Shown here piece after piece: positions 27,638-36,738 of a DNA stretch of 64,000 nucleotides. The first letter of the stretch is position 1; each line of letters starts with the position of its first letter. The notes beneath the pieces are model-generated. The model was not told where the DNA came from and made no database searches. It was given only the letters and a program-made list of their open reading frames with translations. The position numbers and the translations under genes are program-made. The DNA comes from Fidelibacterota bacterium (lineage in GTDB: Bacteria; Fidelibacterota; Marinisomatia; Marinisomatales; TCS55), in assembly GCA_004124385.1 (NCBI GenBank), contig SCKN01000003.1:38501-102500 (forward strand). The letters run 5' to 3'.

Positions 27638-28054
27638 ATGCCCATAACGGTCTATCTAATTGGAGCCCTGTTGGCATTCGTCGGCGGGGCTCTTTCTTTT
27701 TATTTCTACGGGGTTTATAAAGGAATTATAAATGAGAAACAATGGTGGATTCCTTCAATTCTACATGTGTCATCTGAAACGTGTACACGAGTGATTGATA
27801 CACACTATGGTAAACATTTTGGTCTTCCCAATGTTTTAGTAGGGATTCCATTTATGTTTGGATATGGTATTATACTATGGGAAACAGGGCGGGGCAATAT
27901 CTCAACAACGATACCATTTTCTATAGGAATAATATCAATTGTAGTCGGTATTTATTTAATTTATGGATTGATGAAATTACATATGCATTGCAAAATTTGT
28001 TATACAGTGCATTCAATAAACTTAATAATATTTTTATTACAGTTTTCAGTATAA
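27638..28054 (+). CDS. VKOR-like membrane thiol oxidoreductase
   Basis: 138 residues with four membrane helices. The pattern of a vitamin K epoxide reductase is visible: a periplasmic Cys49 in SSETC, then YGKHFGLPNVLVGIPFMFGYG (compare the family loop ending in FGIP), and the redox CxxC at Cys118-Cys121 (HCKICYTVH). VKOR homologues reoxidise DsbA-like partners with quinone. Only one of the two usual loop cysteines is present and no fused thioredoxin domain follows, so activity may depend on a partner or differ. Confidence 0.7.
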   Translation: MPITVYLIGALLAFVGGALSFYFYGVYKGIINEKQWWIPSILHVSSETCTRVIDTHYGKHFGLPNVLVGIPFMFGYGIILWETGRGNISTTIPFSIGIISIVVGIYLIYGLMKLHMHCKICYTVHSINLIIFLLQFSV

Positions 28055-28061
28055 ATTATTT

Positions 28062-28256
28062 ATGGGCATCTATATATTTTTAATCTTCCTGATTTTTTCC
28101 GCTATAATGGGTGCAACTCTTTATGTTACTGGAAAAAATAAAAAAAAGGATACATATACCGATTTGAATACGGAAGAATGGGATTGCCCGGAATGTGGAT
28201 TTCACGTCCAAGCAGGAGATAAGTGCATTTACTGTGATACAGAAAAACCAGCCTGA
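28062..28256 (+). CDS. Small membrane-anchored zinc-ribbon protein
   Basis: 64 residues: an N-terminal membrane helix (about 3-23), a Lys-rich stretch, and a C-terminal rubredoxin-like ribbon CPECGFHVQAGDKCIYC with four cysteines. No specific family is recognised. It starts seven bases after the VKOR-like gene and its end overlaps the start of the glycosyltransferase. Confidence 0.6.
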   Translation: MGIYIFLIFLIFSAIMGATLYVTGKNKKKDTYTDLNTEEWDCPECGFHVQAGDKCIYCDTEKPA

Positions 28257-29070
28257 AATTTCCGTCATCATCCCGACGTTCAATAGGGTACACACATTGC
28301 CTCGTGCGATTGATTCTGTTTTATCCCAAACAGTTCAGTCTAAAGAAATAATTGTTGTTGATGATGGATCAACCGATGACACTCAAGCTGTATTAGTTGA
28401 TTATCCCGAGCTACGAATTTTCTCAAAAGATAATCGTGGAGTCAGCGCCGCTCGAAATGTGGGCATTGAAAAAGCGAGTGGTGAGTGGCTTGCGTTTTTG
28501 GATTCCGATGATGAATGGTTACCAGAAAAACTTGAAACGCAATGGGCTGCTATTTGCAATAATGACAAATTGATTTGCCATACGGAAGAAATATGGATCC
28601 GGAATGGGGAACGTGTGAACCAAATGAAAAAGCACCAAAAATTTGGCGGTTGGATTTATGAAAAATGTCTTCCTCTTTGCGTAATTTCACCATCGTCTGT
28701 TATGATTCATACATCTATTTTCGAAGAGGTGGGATTATTTGATGAATCGTTGGAGGTGTGTGAAGATTATGATTTATGGTTACGCATCTGTTCAAAATAT
28801 CCCATATTATTTATTGATGAACCATTGATAGTGAAATATGGTGGACATGAAGATCAGCTATCTAGAAAATACTGGGGTATGGATAGGTTTCGCGTAAAAG
28901 CATTGGAAAAAATGATTTCGTCCGGGGAATTAAATAATGAACAAAAAAAAGCTACCGTGGATATACTTATTCAAAAATGTGAAATCATATCGAATGGTAT
29001 GAAGAAACGAAAGAAGGATAATGACGTGTTGAAGTGGGAAGAAAAATTGAAAATATATTTATCATTCTAA
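28195..29070 (+). CDS. Family 2 glycosyltransferase
   Basis: Up to 291 residues. The GT-A fold is clear: SVIIPTFNR, IIVVDDGSTDDT, SAARNVGIEKASGEWLAFLDSDDEW with the DxD-type metal site, and CEDYDLWLR further on. It transfers sugar from a nucleotide donor, probably in surface polysaccharide synthesis. The GT domain begins at about residue 21, so the start is uncertain: ATG at 28195 overlaps the zinc-ribbon gene by 62 bases, and GTG at 28234 would overlap by 23. No transmembrane segment is seen. Confidence 0.85.
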   Translation: MDFTSKQEISAFTVIQKNQPEISVIIPTFNRVHTLPRAIDSVLSQTVQSKEIIVVDDGSTDDTQAVLVDYPELRIFSKDNRGVSAARNVGIEKASGEWLAFLDSDDEWLPEKLETQWAAICNNDKLICHTEEIWIRNGERVNQMKKHQKFGGWIYEKCLPLCVISPSSVMIHTSIFEEVGLFDESLEVCEDYDLWLRICSKYPILFIDEPLIVKYGGHEDQLSRKYWGMDRFRVKALEKMISSGELNNEQKKATVDILIQKCEIISNGMKKRKKDNDVLKWEEKLKIYLSF

Positions 29071-29267
29071 TTCGCTGAAAGCGGATAAGCAAAACATAAG
29101 TTGCCTAATGACTAATAAAATTTTTCAAATGTTCAAATAGAAATACAGCTTGAATTTTTTCACTTTGTTCAAGATGAATATTTTATCAATATAATTAAAA
29201 AATAGAAAAAGGGTAACAAGCAATTTACAGCCACCCCTTCAAAATTTAATAAGTTGAAGAGAGTCGA
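29071..29267. other. Convergent intergenic region
   Basis: AT-rich spacer between the glycosyltransferase and the minus-strand SPOR protein. A short stem ATTCGCTGAAAGCGGAT occurs at its left end. No terminator with a T-run, RNA gene or reading frame stands out. Confidence 0.3.
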
Positions 29268-30125
29268 TTAAAATGATGAGGATATGTCATAGGTAATCAT
29301 AATGCCTGCATTGATCCACCCAGTCGGTTCTCCTTCGATTGAAGAATCCTTTCCTGCATCAGATATTGCGTTACCCCTGCCATATAATTTCACAGCTAAT
29401 GGTATAGATTTTCCCAAAGGAATATCAATTGCTCCACCTATCGTTGTCCCAAAACCGCCACCAAATAATCCAGCGCCAACTTGTGCTGAAATTTGGATAG
29501 GTGAATTTGTTGGGAAGAAAGGTAAATCGTTTAATCCAATATTGAATGTCCCAAGATATGCCATTCCTGTAAAACCATCTCCACTTGCTGCGTCTGGAAA
29601 ATCAAATTTTAATATTTCAACACCAACACCAATATTAAACGGCCCCAAAGGAAGACCATAGGGCGTACTTATTATAATTCCCAAGTTAGTTCCACTGTAT
29701 CCATCAAGGTATGCTCCCGTTTTAACTGGTACTCCTACATTAAATCCGAAGGCAAAACCATCAAGAGAATTAATAGATTCTACAACCGCTTTCGCAGAAA
29801 CGACATTTTGTTTAGCAGTGATTATTTCAATATTTGAGATGACTATCCAAGCGCTTGGATATCCTAATTCTTGTACTTTTATCAAAAGGTTCTCTGCTGT
29901 ATTTCTATCTGCACAATTCCCAATTCGTACTTTATAGTTTGGTTCTTCGAATGTGATATATGTTTCACCAGGAAAAGATATATCTATTTCTGATTTAAGA
30001 TCCTCTGCTTTTTCTTGATTGGTTGTTGCAAATATTTGTACTCTAAAACCATTTGCAGAATCCTGTGCGAAAAGCGCTCCGATTCCGAAAATAAGCAAAA
30101 GAGTTCTTATGATTTTCTTTTTCAT
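29268..30125 (-). CDS. Exported SPOR-domain protein with beta-barrel-like C-terminal region
   Basis: 285 residues from the ATG at 30123-30125, supported by AAAGGA upstream and a signal peptide ending LFAQ; upstream in-frame ATGs lack this. Residues about 25-105 are a SPOR domain (FRVQIFATTNQEKAEDL ... YKVRIGNCADRNTAENLL), which binds denuded peptidoglycan. The rest is Gly-rich with alternating hydrophobics (FNIGVGVEILKF, GAGLFGGGFGTTIGGA), like a small outer-membrane barrel, ending in Phe. A link between cell wall and outer membrane is plausible (inference). Confidence 0.75.
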   Translation of the reverse strand: MKKKIIRTLLLIFGIGALFAQDSANGFRVQIFATTNQEKAEDLKSEIDISFPGETYITFEEPNYKVRIGNCADRNTAENLLIKVQELGYPSAWIVISNIEIITAKQNVVSAKAVVESINSLDGFAFGFNVGVPVKTGAYLDGYSGTNLGIIISTPYGLPLGPFNIGVGVEILKFDFPDAASGDGFTGMAYLGTFNIGLNDLPFFPTNSPIQISAQVGAGLFGGGFGTTIGGAIDIPLGKSIPLAVKLYGRGNAISDAGKDSSIEGEPTGWINAGIMITYDISSSF

Positions 30126-30300
30126 GATATTTCCTTTAAAAATGATAATCGAATTTATGATTTTCATTTCTCTTTTCAAATTTGTATAATCAATTATTAC
30201 CAATTATCTTTGTTTAAGCTATCAAGTTATTGTTTAGAATAACAATTGACTAATATGTTTTGGTGAAAGTTCTTATCTTATCCGTTTTAAATTTACACAG

Positions 30301-31605
30301 ATGAAAATTTTAATAATATCTATGTTCACCATCAGTTTTGCATTAGGGCAAGATTCATTACCCCGCAGTCTAACAGCTGAAGAAAAGACTCGTCTTCACG
30401 AAATTGGTGCCAACAGAACAATCACGGATCCACCGGACAGTATACTGTATGCACCCGCTGAATTTGATTCAGTGGCCGGAATTATATTTGCCTGGGAATC
30501 TTATTATGATTTATTGACAGATTTAATCAAGGAAGTAGCAGAAGAGGATACTGCCTGGGTGATGGTGGACAATATCGGTGAAGAAGTTTCGGTTGCAGCA
30601 TCATTGACAAATGATGGTGTCAACATGGATCATGTCATTTTTCAACAGATTTCTACCAATTCCGTATGGATACGAGATTACGGTCCCTGGTGGATTTACC
30701 AGCCCGATGGCTCAAGGGCAATCCTTGATTTGGACTATAACCGCCCCCGACCCCAAGATGATGCCTATCCGGAAAATTTGGCAACTGAATGGAATATGGA
30801 TTATTATGGTTTGGGACTTGTTGAAGCAGGCGGAAATATGCTCTTGGATGGAACGGGGAATGTATTTATTTCTGATATTATTTTTGACGCCAGTCAGGGG
30901 TTTGATCCCAATCTAACTCAAGACCAATTAGATGAATATTTTCTGGATTATTATGGAGTAGACAATGTCATTATTACAGATCATTTGGATAATGATGGTA
31001 CAGGACATATTGATATGTTTGTAAAGGTCATTAATGATACAACCGTGATCGTTGGTGAATACGAAACACCATCAGCGGGAGCCGGAAATAATTACAACAT
31101 TTGTAATAATGTGGCTGCCCAAATTGCGGGATTAACAAACGGAAACGGCCGGCCGTATACTGTAATTCGCATGCTTATGCCGCCGTACAGCGGCGGTGTG
31201 ACGTACACGTATATCAATTCGCTAATCGCAAACAAAAAAGTGTTTGTACCAATTTATAGTTTTTCTACCGATGCTGATGTATTGGCACAATATGCACAAG
31301 TCATGCCCGGCTATGAAATTATAGGATTTGACTGTAACCAAATTATTACTGCCAATGGTGCTATCCATTGTATTGCTATGAAAGTTCCAGCAATGCTGCC
31401 AGAAATTTCATGCGACCAATGGACAGTTGGAGATGTAAATGCTGATGGTGTAATTGATTTATTTGACATGCTTACAACAGCTGATATTGTTTTGACTTTA
31501 TTAGAAGCAACGCCATGTGTTCAATTTGCTGCTGACATGAATGAGGATGGAGATGTTACATTCTATGATATTATACTATTACTGAACATAATAATGGACT
31601 TATAA
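30301..31605 (+). CDS. Exported agmatine deiminase/peptidyl-arginine-deiminase-like protein with dockerin-type repeats
   Basis: 434 residues. Signal peptide 1-17. Residues about 45-365 form the guanidino-group-modifying fold of the PAD_porph/agmatine deiminase family, with VWIRDYGPWW near 125, the catalytic GHIDMF near 234 and the nucleophile Cys in IHCIAMK near 355. It should hydrolyse a guanidinium group to citrulline or a carbamoyl product. The C-terminus has two calcium-loop repeats typical of type I dockerin: DVNADGVIDLFD and DMNEDGDVTFYD. It carries no T9SS sorting domain, unlike most exported proteins here. Confidence 0.87.
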   Translation: MKILIISMFTISFALGQDSLPRSLTAEEKTRLHEIGANRTITDPPDSILYAPAEFDSVAGIIFAWESYYDLLTDLIKEVAEEDTAWVMVDNIGEEVSVAASLTNDGVNMDHVIFQQISTNSVWIRDYGPWWIYQPDGSRAILDLDYNRPRPQDDAYPENLATEWNMDYYGLGLVEAGGNMLLDGTGNVFISDIIFDASQGFDPNLTQDQLDEYFLDYYGVDNVIITDHLDNDGTGHIDMFVKVINDTTVIVGEYETPSAGAGNNYNICNNVAAQIAGLTNGNGRPYTVIRMLMPPYSGGVTYTYINSLIANKKVFVPIYSFSTDADVLAQYAQVMPGYEIIGFDCNQIITANGAIHCIAMKVPAMLPEISCDQWTVGDVNADGVIDLFDMLTTADIVLTLLEATPCVQFAADMNEDGDVTFYDIILLLNIIMDL

Positions 31606-31668
31606 AATGAATTCAGAAAATTTTAATTTTTTATATACGAGATTAATGCTTATCACCTTCCCACGAGA

Positions 31669-31690
31669 CCCCTCCTCATATGAGGAGGGG
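31669..31690. repeat. 22-base perfect palindrome, terminator-like
   Basis: CCCCTCCTCA joined to TATGAGGAGGGG forms a perfect self-complementary sequence, followed by ATTTAGGGGTG. A T-run is missing. The form (CCCCTCC...GGAGGGGATTTAGGGG) is that of a widespread intergenic repeat. It lies between the deiminase and the M20 peptidase and may slow transcription. Confidence 0.5.
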
Positions 31691-31764
31691 ATTTAGGGGT
31701 GTTGTAAATAATCATTTTTCTCTAGTTAGTAAATGAAACTCGATTGAAAAGAAGAAAAAATTAA

Positions 31765-33156
31765 ATGAAAAAAATTATATTAATCACCTGTGCCTTAATC
31801 CTGATTCAAGCTGAACCCAATTGGGAAAAAGCTCGCAATGAAACGGTTAATTTGTTTCAGGAATATTTACGAATCGACACGAGCAATCCTCCCGGGGATG
31901 TTCGATTAGCTGCGAAATGGTTTGCTGATATATTTGGTGAGGAAGACATTTCATTCGAAATATTCACGGTGCCCCAAGATCCCCGCCGCATGCATGTTTT
32001 GGCGGAATTAACGGGAATGAACCCTGAATTGAAACCGTTACTTTTGCTAAATCATATGGATGTTGTCCCAGTGGATATAAATTATTGGAATGAAAAACCT
32101 TTTGACGGCGAATTGCGAGATGGTGTTATTTACGGTCGTGGAACAATTGATATGAAAAGTTTGGGAATTATGCATCTTATGGCTTTGATGCAACTTCATC
32201 GGGAAGGGTGGCGACCTGAGCGAACCATCAAATTTCTTGCTGTGGCTGATGAAGAAATATTAGGACCTTTAGGCACTTCATGGATGATTGAAAACCACTG
32301 GGATAAACTGGATCCGGAATGGGTGTGGGATGAAGGCGGCGTTGGGAGTTTAGATTCTTTTTCTGGAATGAGTGCGTTTGCCATTGCCGTTGCTCAGAAA
32401 AAATCATTTTGGGTGGAAGCGGTTGTAGAAGGAAAATCTGGTCATGGGATGCGACCTTATAAGGATCATCCGAATGAAATTTTAGTTAAAGCACTTACGA
32501 AAATTGTTAACTGGAATACACCATTAGAAATTGCTCCTGTCGTGGATGAAATGTTTAATCGCATGGGCGAACGAATCGGAGGTGGACAAGGATTAGTTTT
32601 GAAAAGTTTAGACAATGGTTTGGTACGATATTTTGCTGGTGGAACGATTGCTAATTCGAGTGTTACCACGAACGCTATGCTCCGAAACACCATTTCTCTC
32701 ACAATGCTCAATTCTGGTTATAAAACAAATATTATTCCAGAGAAGGCAACAGCCACATTGGATATTCGACTTCTTCCCCATGTGGAACCAGAAGATTTTT
32801 TAGAAGATTTGAAATTGGTTATAAATGATGATCGCGTGCAATTCATTCCGAAGCGGATCCCACGAAATAAACATGTATCCAGCTGGGAAACGGACTTTTT
32901 TAATATTCTATCTGATGAATTAAATCGTGAAAAACCAGATGCATTGGCCATGCCCTTTATGACAATTGGTGGCACGGATTCACAGTTTTTTCAAGCAAAA
33001 GGTGTAGATTGCTACGGACTTATTCCTATTATGATTACAGAAAAAGATATTCAATCCATTCACGGTATTGACGAAAGTTTGTCCGTGGAAAATTTGATGA
33101 TGGGTACGCGGATTGTCTATCGTACTATAAAACGTGTTTGCGGCCCCGGTGAATAA
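31765..33156 (+). CDS. Exported M20 family zinc peptidase
   Basis: 463 residues with a signal peptide of about 16. Di-zinc site residues are visible: His in LLLLNHMDVVP near 97, the bridging Asp in YGRGTIDMKS near 130, the catalytic Glu pair in VADEEILGPLG near 161, Asp/Glu in WDEGG near 190, and a late His in SIHGIDESL. The dimerisation lid with KSGHGMRPY is present. It cleaves peptides or acylated amino acids outside the cytoplasm; exact substrate unknown. Confidence 0.9.
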   Translation: MKKIILITCALILIQAEPNWEKARNETVNLFQEYLRIDTSNPPGDVRLAAKWFADIFGEEDISFEIFTVPQDPRRMHVLAELTGMNPELKPLLLLNHMDVVPVDINYWNEKPFDGELRDGVIYGRGTIDMKSLGIMHLMALMQLHREGWRPERTIKFLAVADEEILGPLGTSWMIENHWDKLDPEWVWDEGGVGSLDSFSGMSAFAIAVAQKKSFWVEAVVEGKSGHGMRPYKDHPNEILVKALTKIVNWNTPLEIAPVVDEMFNRMGERIGGGQGLVLKSLDNGLVRYFAGGTIANSSVTTNAMLRNTISLTMLNSGYKTNIIPEKATATLDIRLLPHVEPEDFLEDLKLVINDDRVQFIPKRIPRNKHVSSWETDFFNILSDELNREKPDALAMPFMTIGGTDSQFFQAKGVDCYGLIPIMITEKDIQSIHGIDESLSVENLMMGTRIVYRTIKRVCGPGE

Positions 33157-33175
33157 ACCGCTCATATACGAACCC

Positions 33176-33796
33176 ATGACGGCGTTTACTGATCTGCTCA
33201 TTTTTGGATTGGGTTTATACTTCGCTCGGGAAGTTTATGGTATTTATATTACAAAACTCATGAGTGTACATATACATTTTATGATGGTGTTTTTATTCAT
33301 GGGCTTGGCCGGATTACTCGGCGCTTTAAATCATGGAATAGGTCCGCATCTGCCCCAAAGTTTGCACACATTTATTTGGAAAATTACATTATATTGCATT
33401 GGGCTTTCCACTTTTTCCATGCTTTTGGGCGGGCTGTATCATATCGTTCCATTTAATACTATGGAGTGGCTGAAATGGCTACCATTTTTGGCGCTCGTTA
33501 TTTATTTAGTCGCCGTAACACGCAATGATAATTTTAAGACTGTAATCCGTTTTTATACTCCTGCCATGACACTGGTCCTGCTCATGATGCTCTATTCATG
33601 GTTACGGTTTCATGGAGCTGGAACTGGTTGGATTATAGTAAGTATCCTGGTTGCTTTTGGCGGCGCCATCGTTCAACAGAGCGGATTTGCACTCCATAAA
33701 CATTTCAACCATAATGACATTTTTCATGTGATTCAAATGGGCGGGATGTATTTATTATATAGAGGAGCATTGGTTCTGAAGGATTTTATTCATTAA
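33176..33796 (+). CDS. Seven-helix membrane protein of unknown function
   Basis: 206 residues from ATG 33176; GTG codons at 33134 and 33149 overlapping the M20 gene are alternative starts. About seven membrane helices. Histidines occur near helix ends (VHIHFMM, NHGIGPH, and late HKHFNHNDIFHVIQM). The NHND-x-x-H-x-x-Q cluster resembles metal sites of the CREST hydrolase superfamily (ceramidase/PAQR), but this is only a pattern resemblance. It is probably co-transcribed with the M20 peptidase. Confidence 0.65.
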   Translation: MTAFTDLLIFGLGLYFAREVYGIYITKLMSVHIHFMMVFLFMGLAGLLGALNHGIGPHLPQSLHTFIWKITLYCIGLSTFSMLLGGLYHIVPFNTMEWLKWLPFLALVIYLVAVTRNDNFKTVIRFYTPAMTLVLLMMLYSWLRFHGAGTGWIIVSILVAFGGAIVQQSGFALHKHFNHNDIFHVIQMGGMYLLYRGALVLKDFIH

Positions 33797-33860
33797 ATGT
33801 GTTAATTCTTTCTTTTAGTGAGCAGATTTTGTAAATTTTTCGAGATTCAGGAAATTTGCC

Positions 33861-34754
33861 ATGAAATTTTTTAATAGCCGCTGTTTATTTATCTTCCTTT
33901 TTCTTTCTATACTTTATTCTCAACCTTTGTTTGATCTACCTGATGATTCCGCATCGTTTGGTATGTTGATTTGTGATTACGAAACCAGCGAATTTGAAGA
34001 AGGCATTGTTTTAAATGTTCCTTTGTGCGCTGGATGTGATTTAATTGGTTTTCCTTTTGATATTTTTTATCAGTCCCCCGGAGATTTCGGGTGGATACAA
34101 TTCAATTATACTGAAACGAATGACACAATATTTTATGCAACAATCGTTTGGATGGGGCAAGGTTCAATAACGTTTCCGACTAATTTTTTACCTGCAGATT
34201 CTTTTTCAGTTGAAGCTGGAAATGCTTCTGACCCAGACTCAATTTATTATTGGTCTTCTTGGGGCGATATAATTATTGAAGATGAAACATTTTTTCAATC
34301 CGCAGCGGCTGCTTATGAAAATATAAGATCCCTTTCAATTGTCCATCAATTTGCGGATTATCCTTATAAAATTATTGCATTTATGTATACCCCAACAGTT
34401 GGAGCGACTGACCTGACTGTAGCCAAATGGATATTTTTCCTGTTCCGAAATCCGGAAGTCATCAGCGTTGTTGATGAAAATTCATACCCCCAAAATTTCA
34501 AACTGCACCAACCCTACCCTAATCCATTCAACCCAACCACCACGATCAGATTTTCGGTAGAGACGCGATTAATCACGTCTCTACAAATATTGGACATAAC
34601 CGGTCGTTTGGTGGAAACATTGGTGAATGATGAAATGGTTCCTGGTGAACATGAAATTGTGTGGAATGCCGGTAGTCATCCCAGCGGGGTGTATTTTGTG
34701 CGGCTGGAGAGTGGGGAGTTTGTGGAAAAGCAGAAAATTGTATTGGTGAAATAA
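33861..34754 (+). CDS. Exported protein with T9SS type A sorting domain
   Basis: 297 residues. Signal peptide about 1-20. Residues 25-200 are a beta-rich unknown domain. The C-terminal 80 residues form a T9SS sorting domain: YPNPFNPTTTIRFS, LDITGRLVETLVN, SGVYFVRLESG and the end KIVLVK. Such domains guide cargo through the outer membrane and are then removed. Within it, codons for VETRLITSLQ derive from a palindromic repeat (34557-34584), altering a segment that is normally LPE-x-x-x-V-x-L-x-I. Confidence 0.85.
   Translation: MKFFNSRCLFIFLFLSILYSQPLFDLPDDSASFGMLICDYETSEFEEGIVLNVPLCAGCDLIGFPFDIFYQSPGDFGWIQFNYTETNDTIFYATIVWMGQGSITFPTNFLPADSFSVEAGNASDPDSIYYWSSWGDIIIEDETFFQSAAAAYENIRSLSIVHQFADYPYKIIAFMYTPTVGATDLTVAKWIFFLFRNPEVISVVDENSYPQNFKLHQPYPNPFNPTTTIRFSVETRLITSLQILDITGRLVETLVNDEMVPGEHEIVWNAGSHPSGVYFVRLESGEFVEKQKIVLVK
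34557..34584. repeat. In-frame palindromic element inside a coding region
   Basis: GTAGAGACGCGATT and AATCACGTCTCTAC are complementary except for one wobble. This GTAGAGACG...CGTCTCTAC palindrome is a known intergenic repeat type in cyanobacteria and other phyla. Here it lies within the sorting-domain codons and keeps the frame. Confidence 0.7.
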
Positions 34755-34834
34755 TTTTCTATTATTATCCCTTTTCCTTTAAGAAATACCCATCAACTAA
34801 ACTATATTCTCACCCGTTTTTTAAAGAGGAAATT

Positions 34835-36136
34835 TTGGAAATTAATATAAAAGAAATAAATGCTTTCGAGCGTGAAATATCCGTCCATGTTCCCTGGGCT
34901 GAACTGGAAGACGGTTTTAATAAACACGCCAAAAAATTTAGTAAAAAAGTTAATCTCAGGGGTTTTCGTCCAGGCAAAGTACCCATGAAGGTTTTGCTGA
35001 GACAATTCAAGCCGGCCATGGAAGAGGACTTTGTGGAGCACGCCCTGAATTTATATTATTTGCAAGCACTCAAGGAAAAAGATCTCCTGCCCGTAAACAA
35101 GGCGGAGGTGGAAAAAGTGGATTTTGAGCATGAGGGAGATATGTCCTTTACTGCAAAATTCGAGATCGAGCCGGAGATCAAATTGCCCAAACTCCGTAAG
35201 CGTGCTTTTAAAGTGCAGAAGACGAATTATATTCATGATCAGGAAGATATTGATCGTGTCATCAACGATCTACGTCGTAATCATTCTACAATGGAAACAG
35301 TAGAAACCGGTGCAGAAGAGGACAATTTTATTTTAGCGGATCTTCAAAAACTGGATGCAACCGGTGTACCCATTATTGGTAAAAAACTGGAAAAGAGATA
35401 TTTAAAAGTAGGCGGCGGCGTCATCAAAGATGAAAATTTAGAGAAGCTCAAAGGCGCCAAAGCGGATGATAAAATTCGAATGCATCTTACGGAAAATGAG
35501 CAAGGTGAAAAATCTGAATACGAAGTGTCTGTAATCAATGTGGAAAAAGAAGTATTGCCGGAAATCAATGAAGAATTTATAAAGAAAGTCGATCCGGATG
35601 CCACCACAGAAGCCGAACTCCGAGCCAATGTGGAAAAACGCATCAAAGATAATTATGAACAGCGCAGCAAAGAAGCATTTGAGCGACAGCTATCCGATGC
35701 GATGATCGAAAAAGTCAATCCGGAATTTGCACCCTCCATGGTAGAATCCTATTTGGACCATATGGTTGAGGATATTAAGCAATCTGGTCAGGCAGGGGCG
35801 AATGAACTGGATGAAGCCAAAGTGCGTGAAACGTATCAATCGGTTGCGGAACGAAATATGAAGTGGTTCTTGGTGCGGAAAGCAGTCATTAACGAAAATG
35901 AGCTTGAAGTGACCAAAGAAGATGTGCAGACAGAAATCCAAAAATTGCTGGATCGCTCGCCACAACACACAAAAGAAATTGAAAAGTATTATAAAAAACC
36001 CAGCAACCGCACAAGAATTGAGGATGATTTAATGGAAAAGAAGATATTAGATTACCTCCTGCAATTTGCTAAAATAAAAGAGGTGGACGTTAAGACGAAG
36101 AACATCCGCCAACAGGAAGAGCATACACATGACTAA
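34835..36136 (+). CDS. tig: Trigger factor
   Basis: Ribosome-associated chaperone and peptidyl-prolyl isomerase. 433 residues. The ribosome-binding signature GFRPGKVP is at 43-50, followed by an FKBP-like domain (about 150-240; somewhat diverged) and a long helical chaperone domain with [20 protein letters not shown]. The start is TTG at 34835, with AAAGAGGA five bases upstream; no ATG is near. Its stop overlaps the clpP start by eight bases, giving the common tig-clpP-clpX order. Confidence 0.93.
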   Translation: MEINIKEINAFEREISVHVPWAELEDGFNKHAKKFSKKVNLRGFRPGKVPMKVLLRQFKPAMEEDFVEHALNLYYLQALKEKDLLPVNKAEVEKVDFEHEGDMSFTAKFEIEPEIKLPKLRKRAFKVQKTNYIHDQEDIDRVINDLRRNHSTMETVETGAEEDNFILADLQKLDATGVPIIGKKLEKRYLKVGGGVIKDENLEKLKGAKADDKIRMHLTENEQGEKSEYEVSVINVEKEVLPEINEEFIKKVDPDATTEAELRANVEKRIKDNYEQRSKEAFERQLSDAMIEKVNPEFAPSMVESYLDHMVEDIKQSGQAGANELDEAKVRETYQSVAERNMKWFLVRKAVINENELEVTKEDVQTEIQKLLDRSPQHTKEIEKYYKKPSNRTRIEDDLMEKKILDYLLQFAKIKEVDVKTKNIRQQEEHTHD

Positions 36137-36737
36137 ACTACAAAACGAAATCGCACAACTTGTACCCATGGTGGTAGAGCAGACCGGCCGCACCGAACGG
36201 GCTTATGATATCTACTCAAGACTGCTCAAGGAACGCATCGTCTTTTTAGGAACACCGATTGATGATACAGTTTCTTCATTAATCATCGCCCAGTTTTTAT
36301 TTTTAGAAGCGGAAGATCCCGATAAGGACATTTATCTCTATATCAATTCCCCCGGTGGATACATCACTTCGGGCATGGCTATTTATGACACCATGAACTA
36401 TATCAAACCAGATGTAGCTACAATTTGTATGGGACAAGCATCCAGTATGGGCGCATTCCTTTTGGCCGGTGGCAAGAAAGGCAAACGATCGGCGCTGCCC
36501 AATTCCCGAATAATGATTCATCAACCTTTAGGCGGAGCGGAAGGTCAGGCGACAGATATTAAAATTCAAGCCGATGAAATTATTCGTATTAAAGGTAAAC
36601 TGAATAAAATTTTAGCAAAACGAACAGGTCAAAAAATATCAAAGGTTGAAAAAGATTCAGACCGAAATTATTTTATGAGTCCAATAGAAGCTAAAAAATA
36701 CGGCATTATTGATACCGTTTTAGCCTCAAGGAAGTAG
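36129..36737 (+). CDS. clpP: ATP-dependent Clp protease proteolytic subunit with Asn in the catalytic Asp position
   Basis: 202 residues, normal for ClpP. The barrel-forming serine protease has Ser106 (GQASSMGAF), His131 (IMIHQPLGG) and YINSPGG. The third triad residue is Asn180: the motif reads SDRNYFMS where most ClpP have R-D-x-F/Y-M. The spacings Ser-His 25 and His-Asn 49 equal those of E. coli ClpP, so the alignment is secure. A Ser-His-Asn triad is known from Listeria ClpP1. It begins inside the end of tig and lies one base before clpX. Confidence 0.94.
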   Translation: MTKLQNEIAQLVPMVVEQTGRTERAYDIYSRLLKERIVFLGTPIDDTVSSLIIAQFLFLEAEDPDKDIYLYINSPGGYITSGMAIYDTMNYIKPDVATICMGQASSMGAFLLAGGKKGKRSALPNSRIMIHQPLGGAEGQATDIKIQADEIIRIKGKLNKILAKRTGQKISKVEKDSDRNYFMSPIEAKKYGIIDTVLASRK

Positions 36738-36738
36738 C

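Noticed and set aside
29071..29267. Additional attC-like site
   Set aside because: A short stem is present but no paired RYYYAAC/GTTRRRY boxes.
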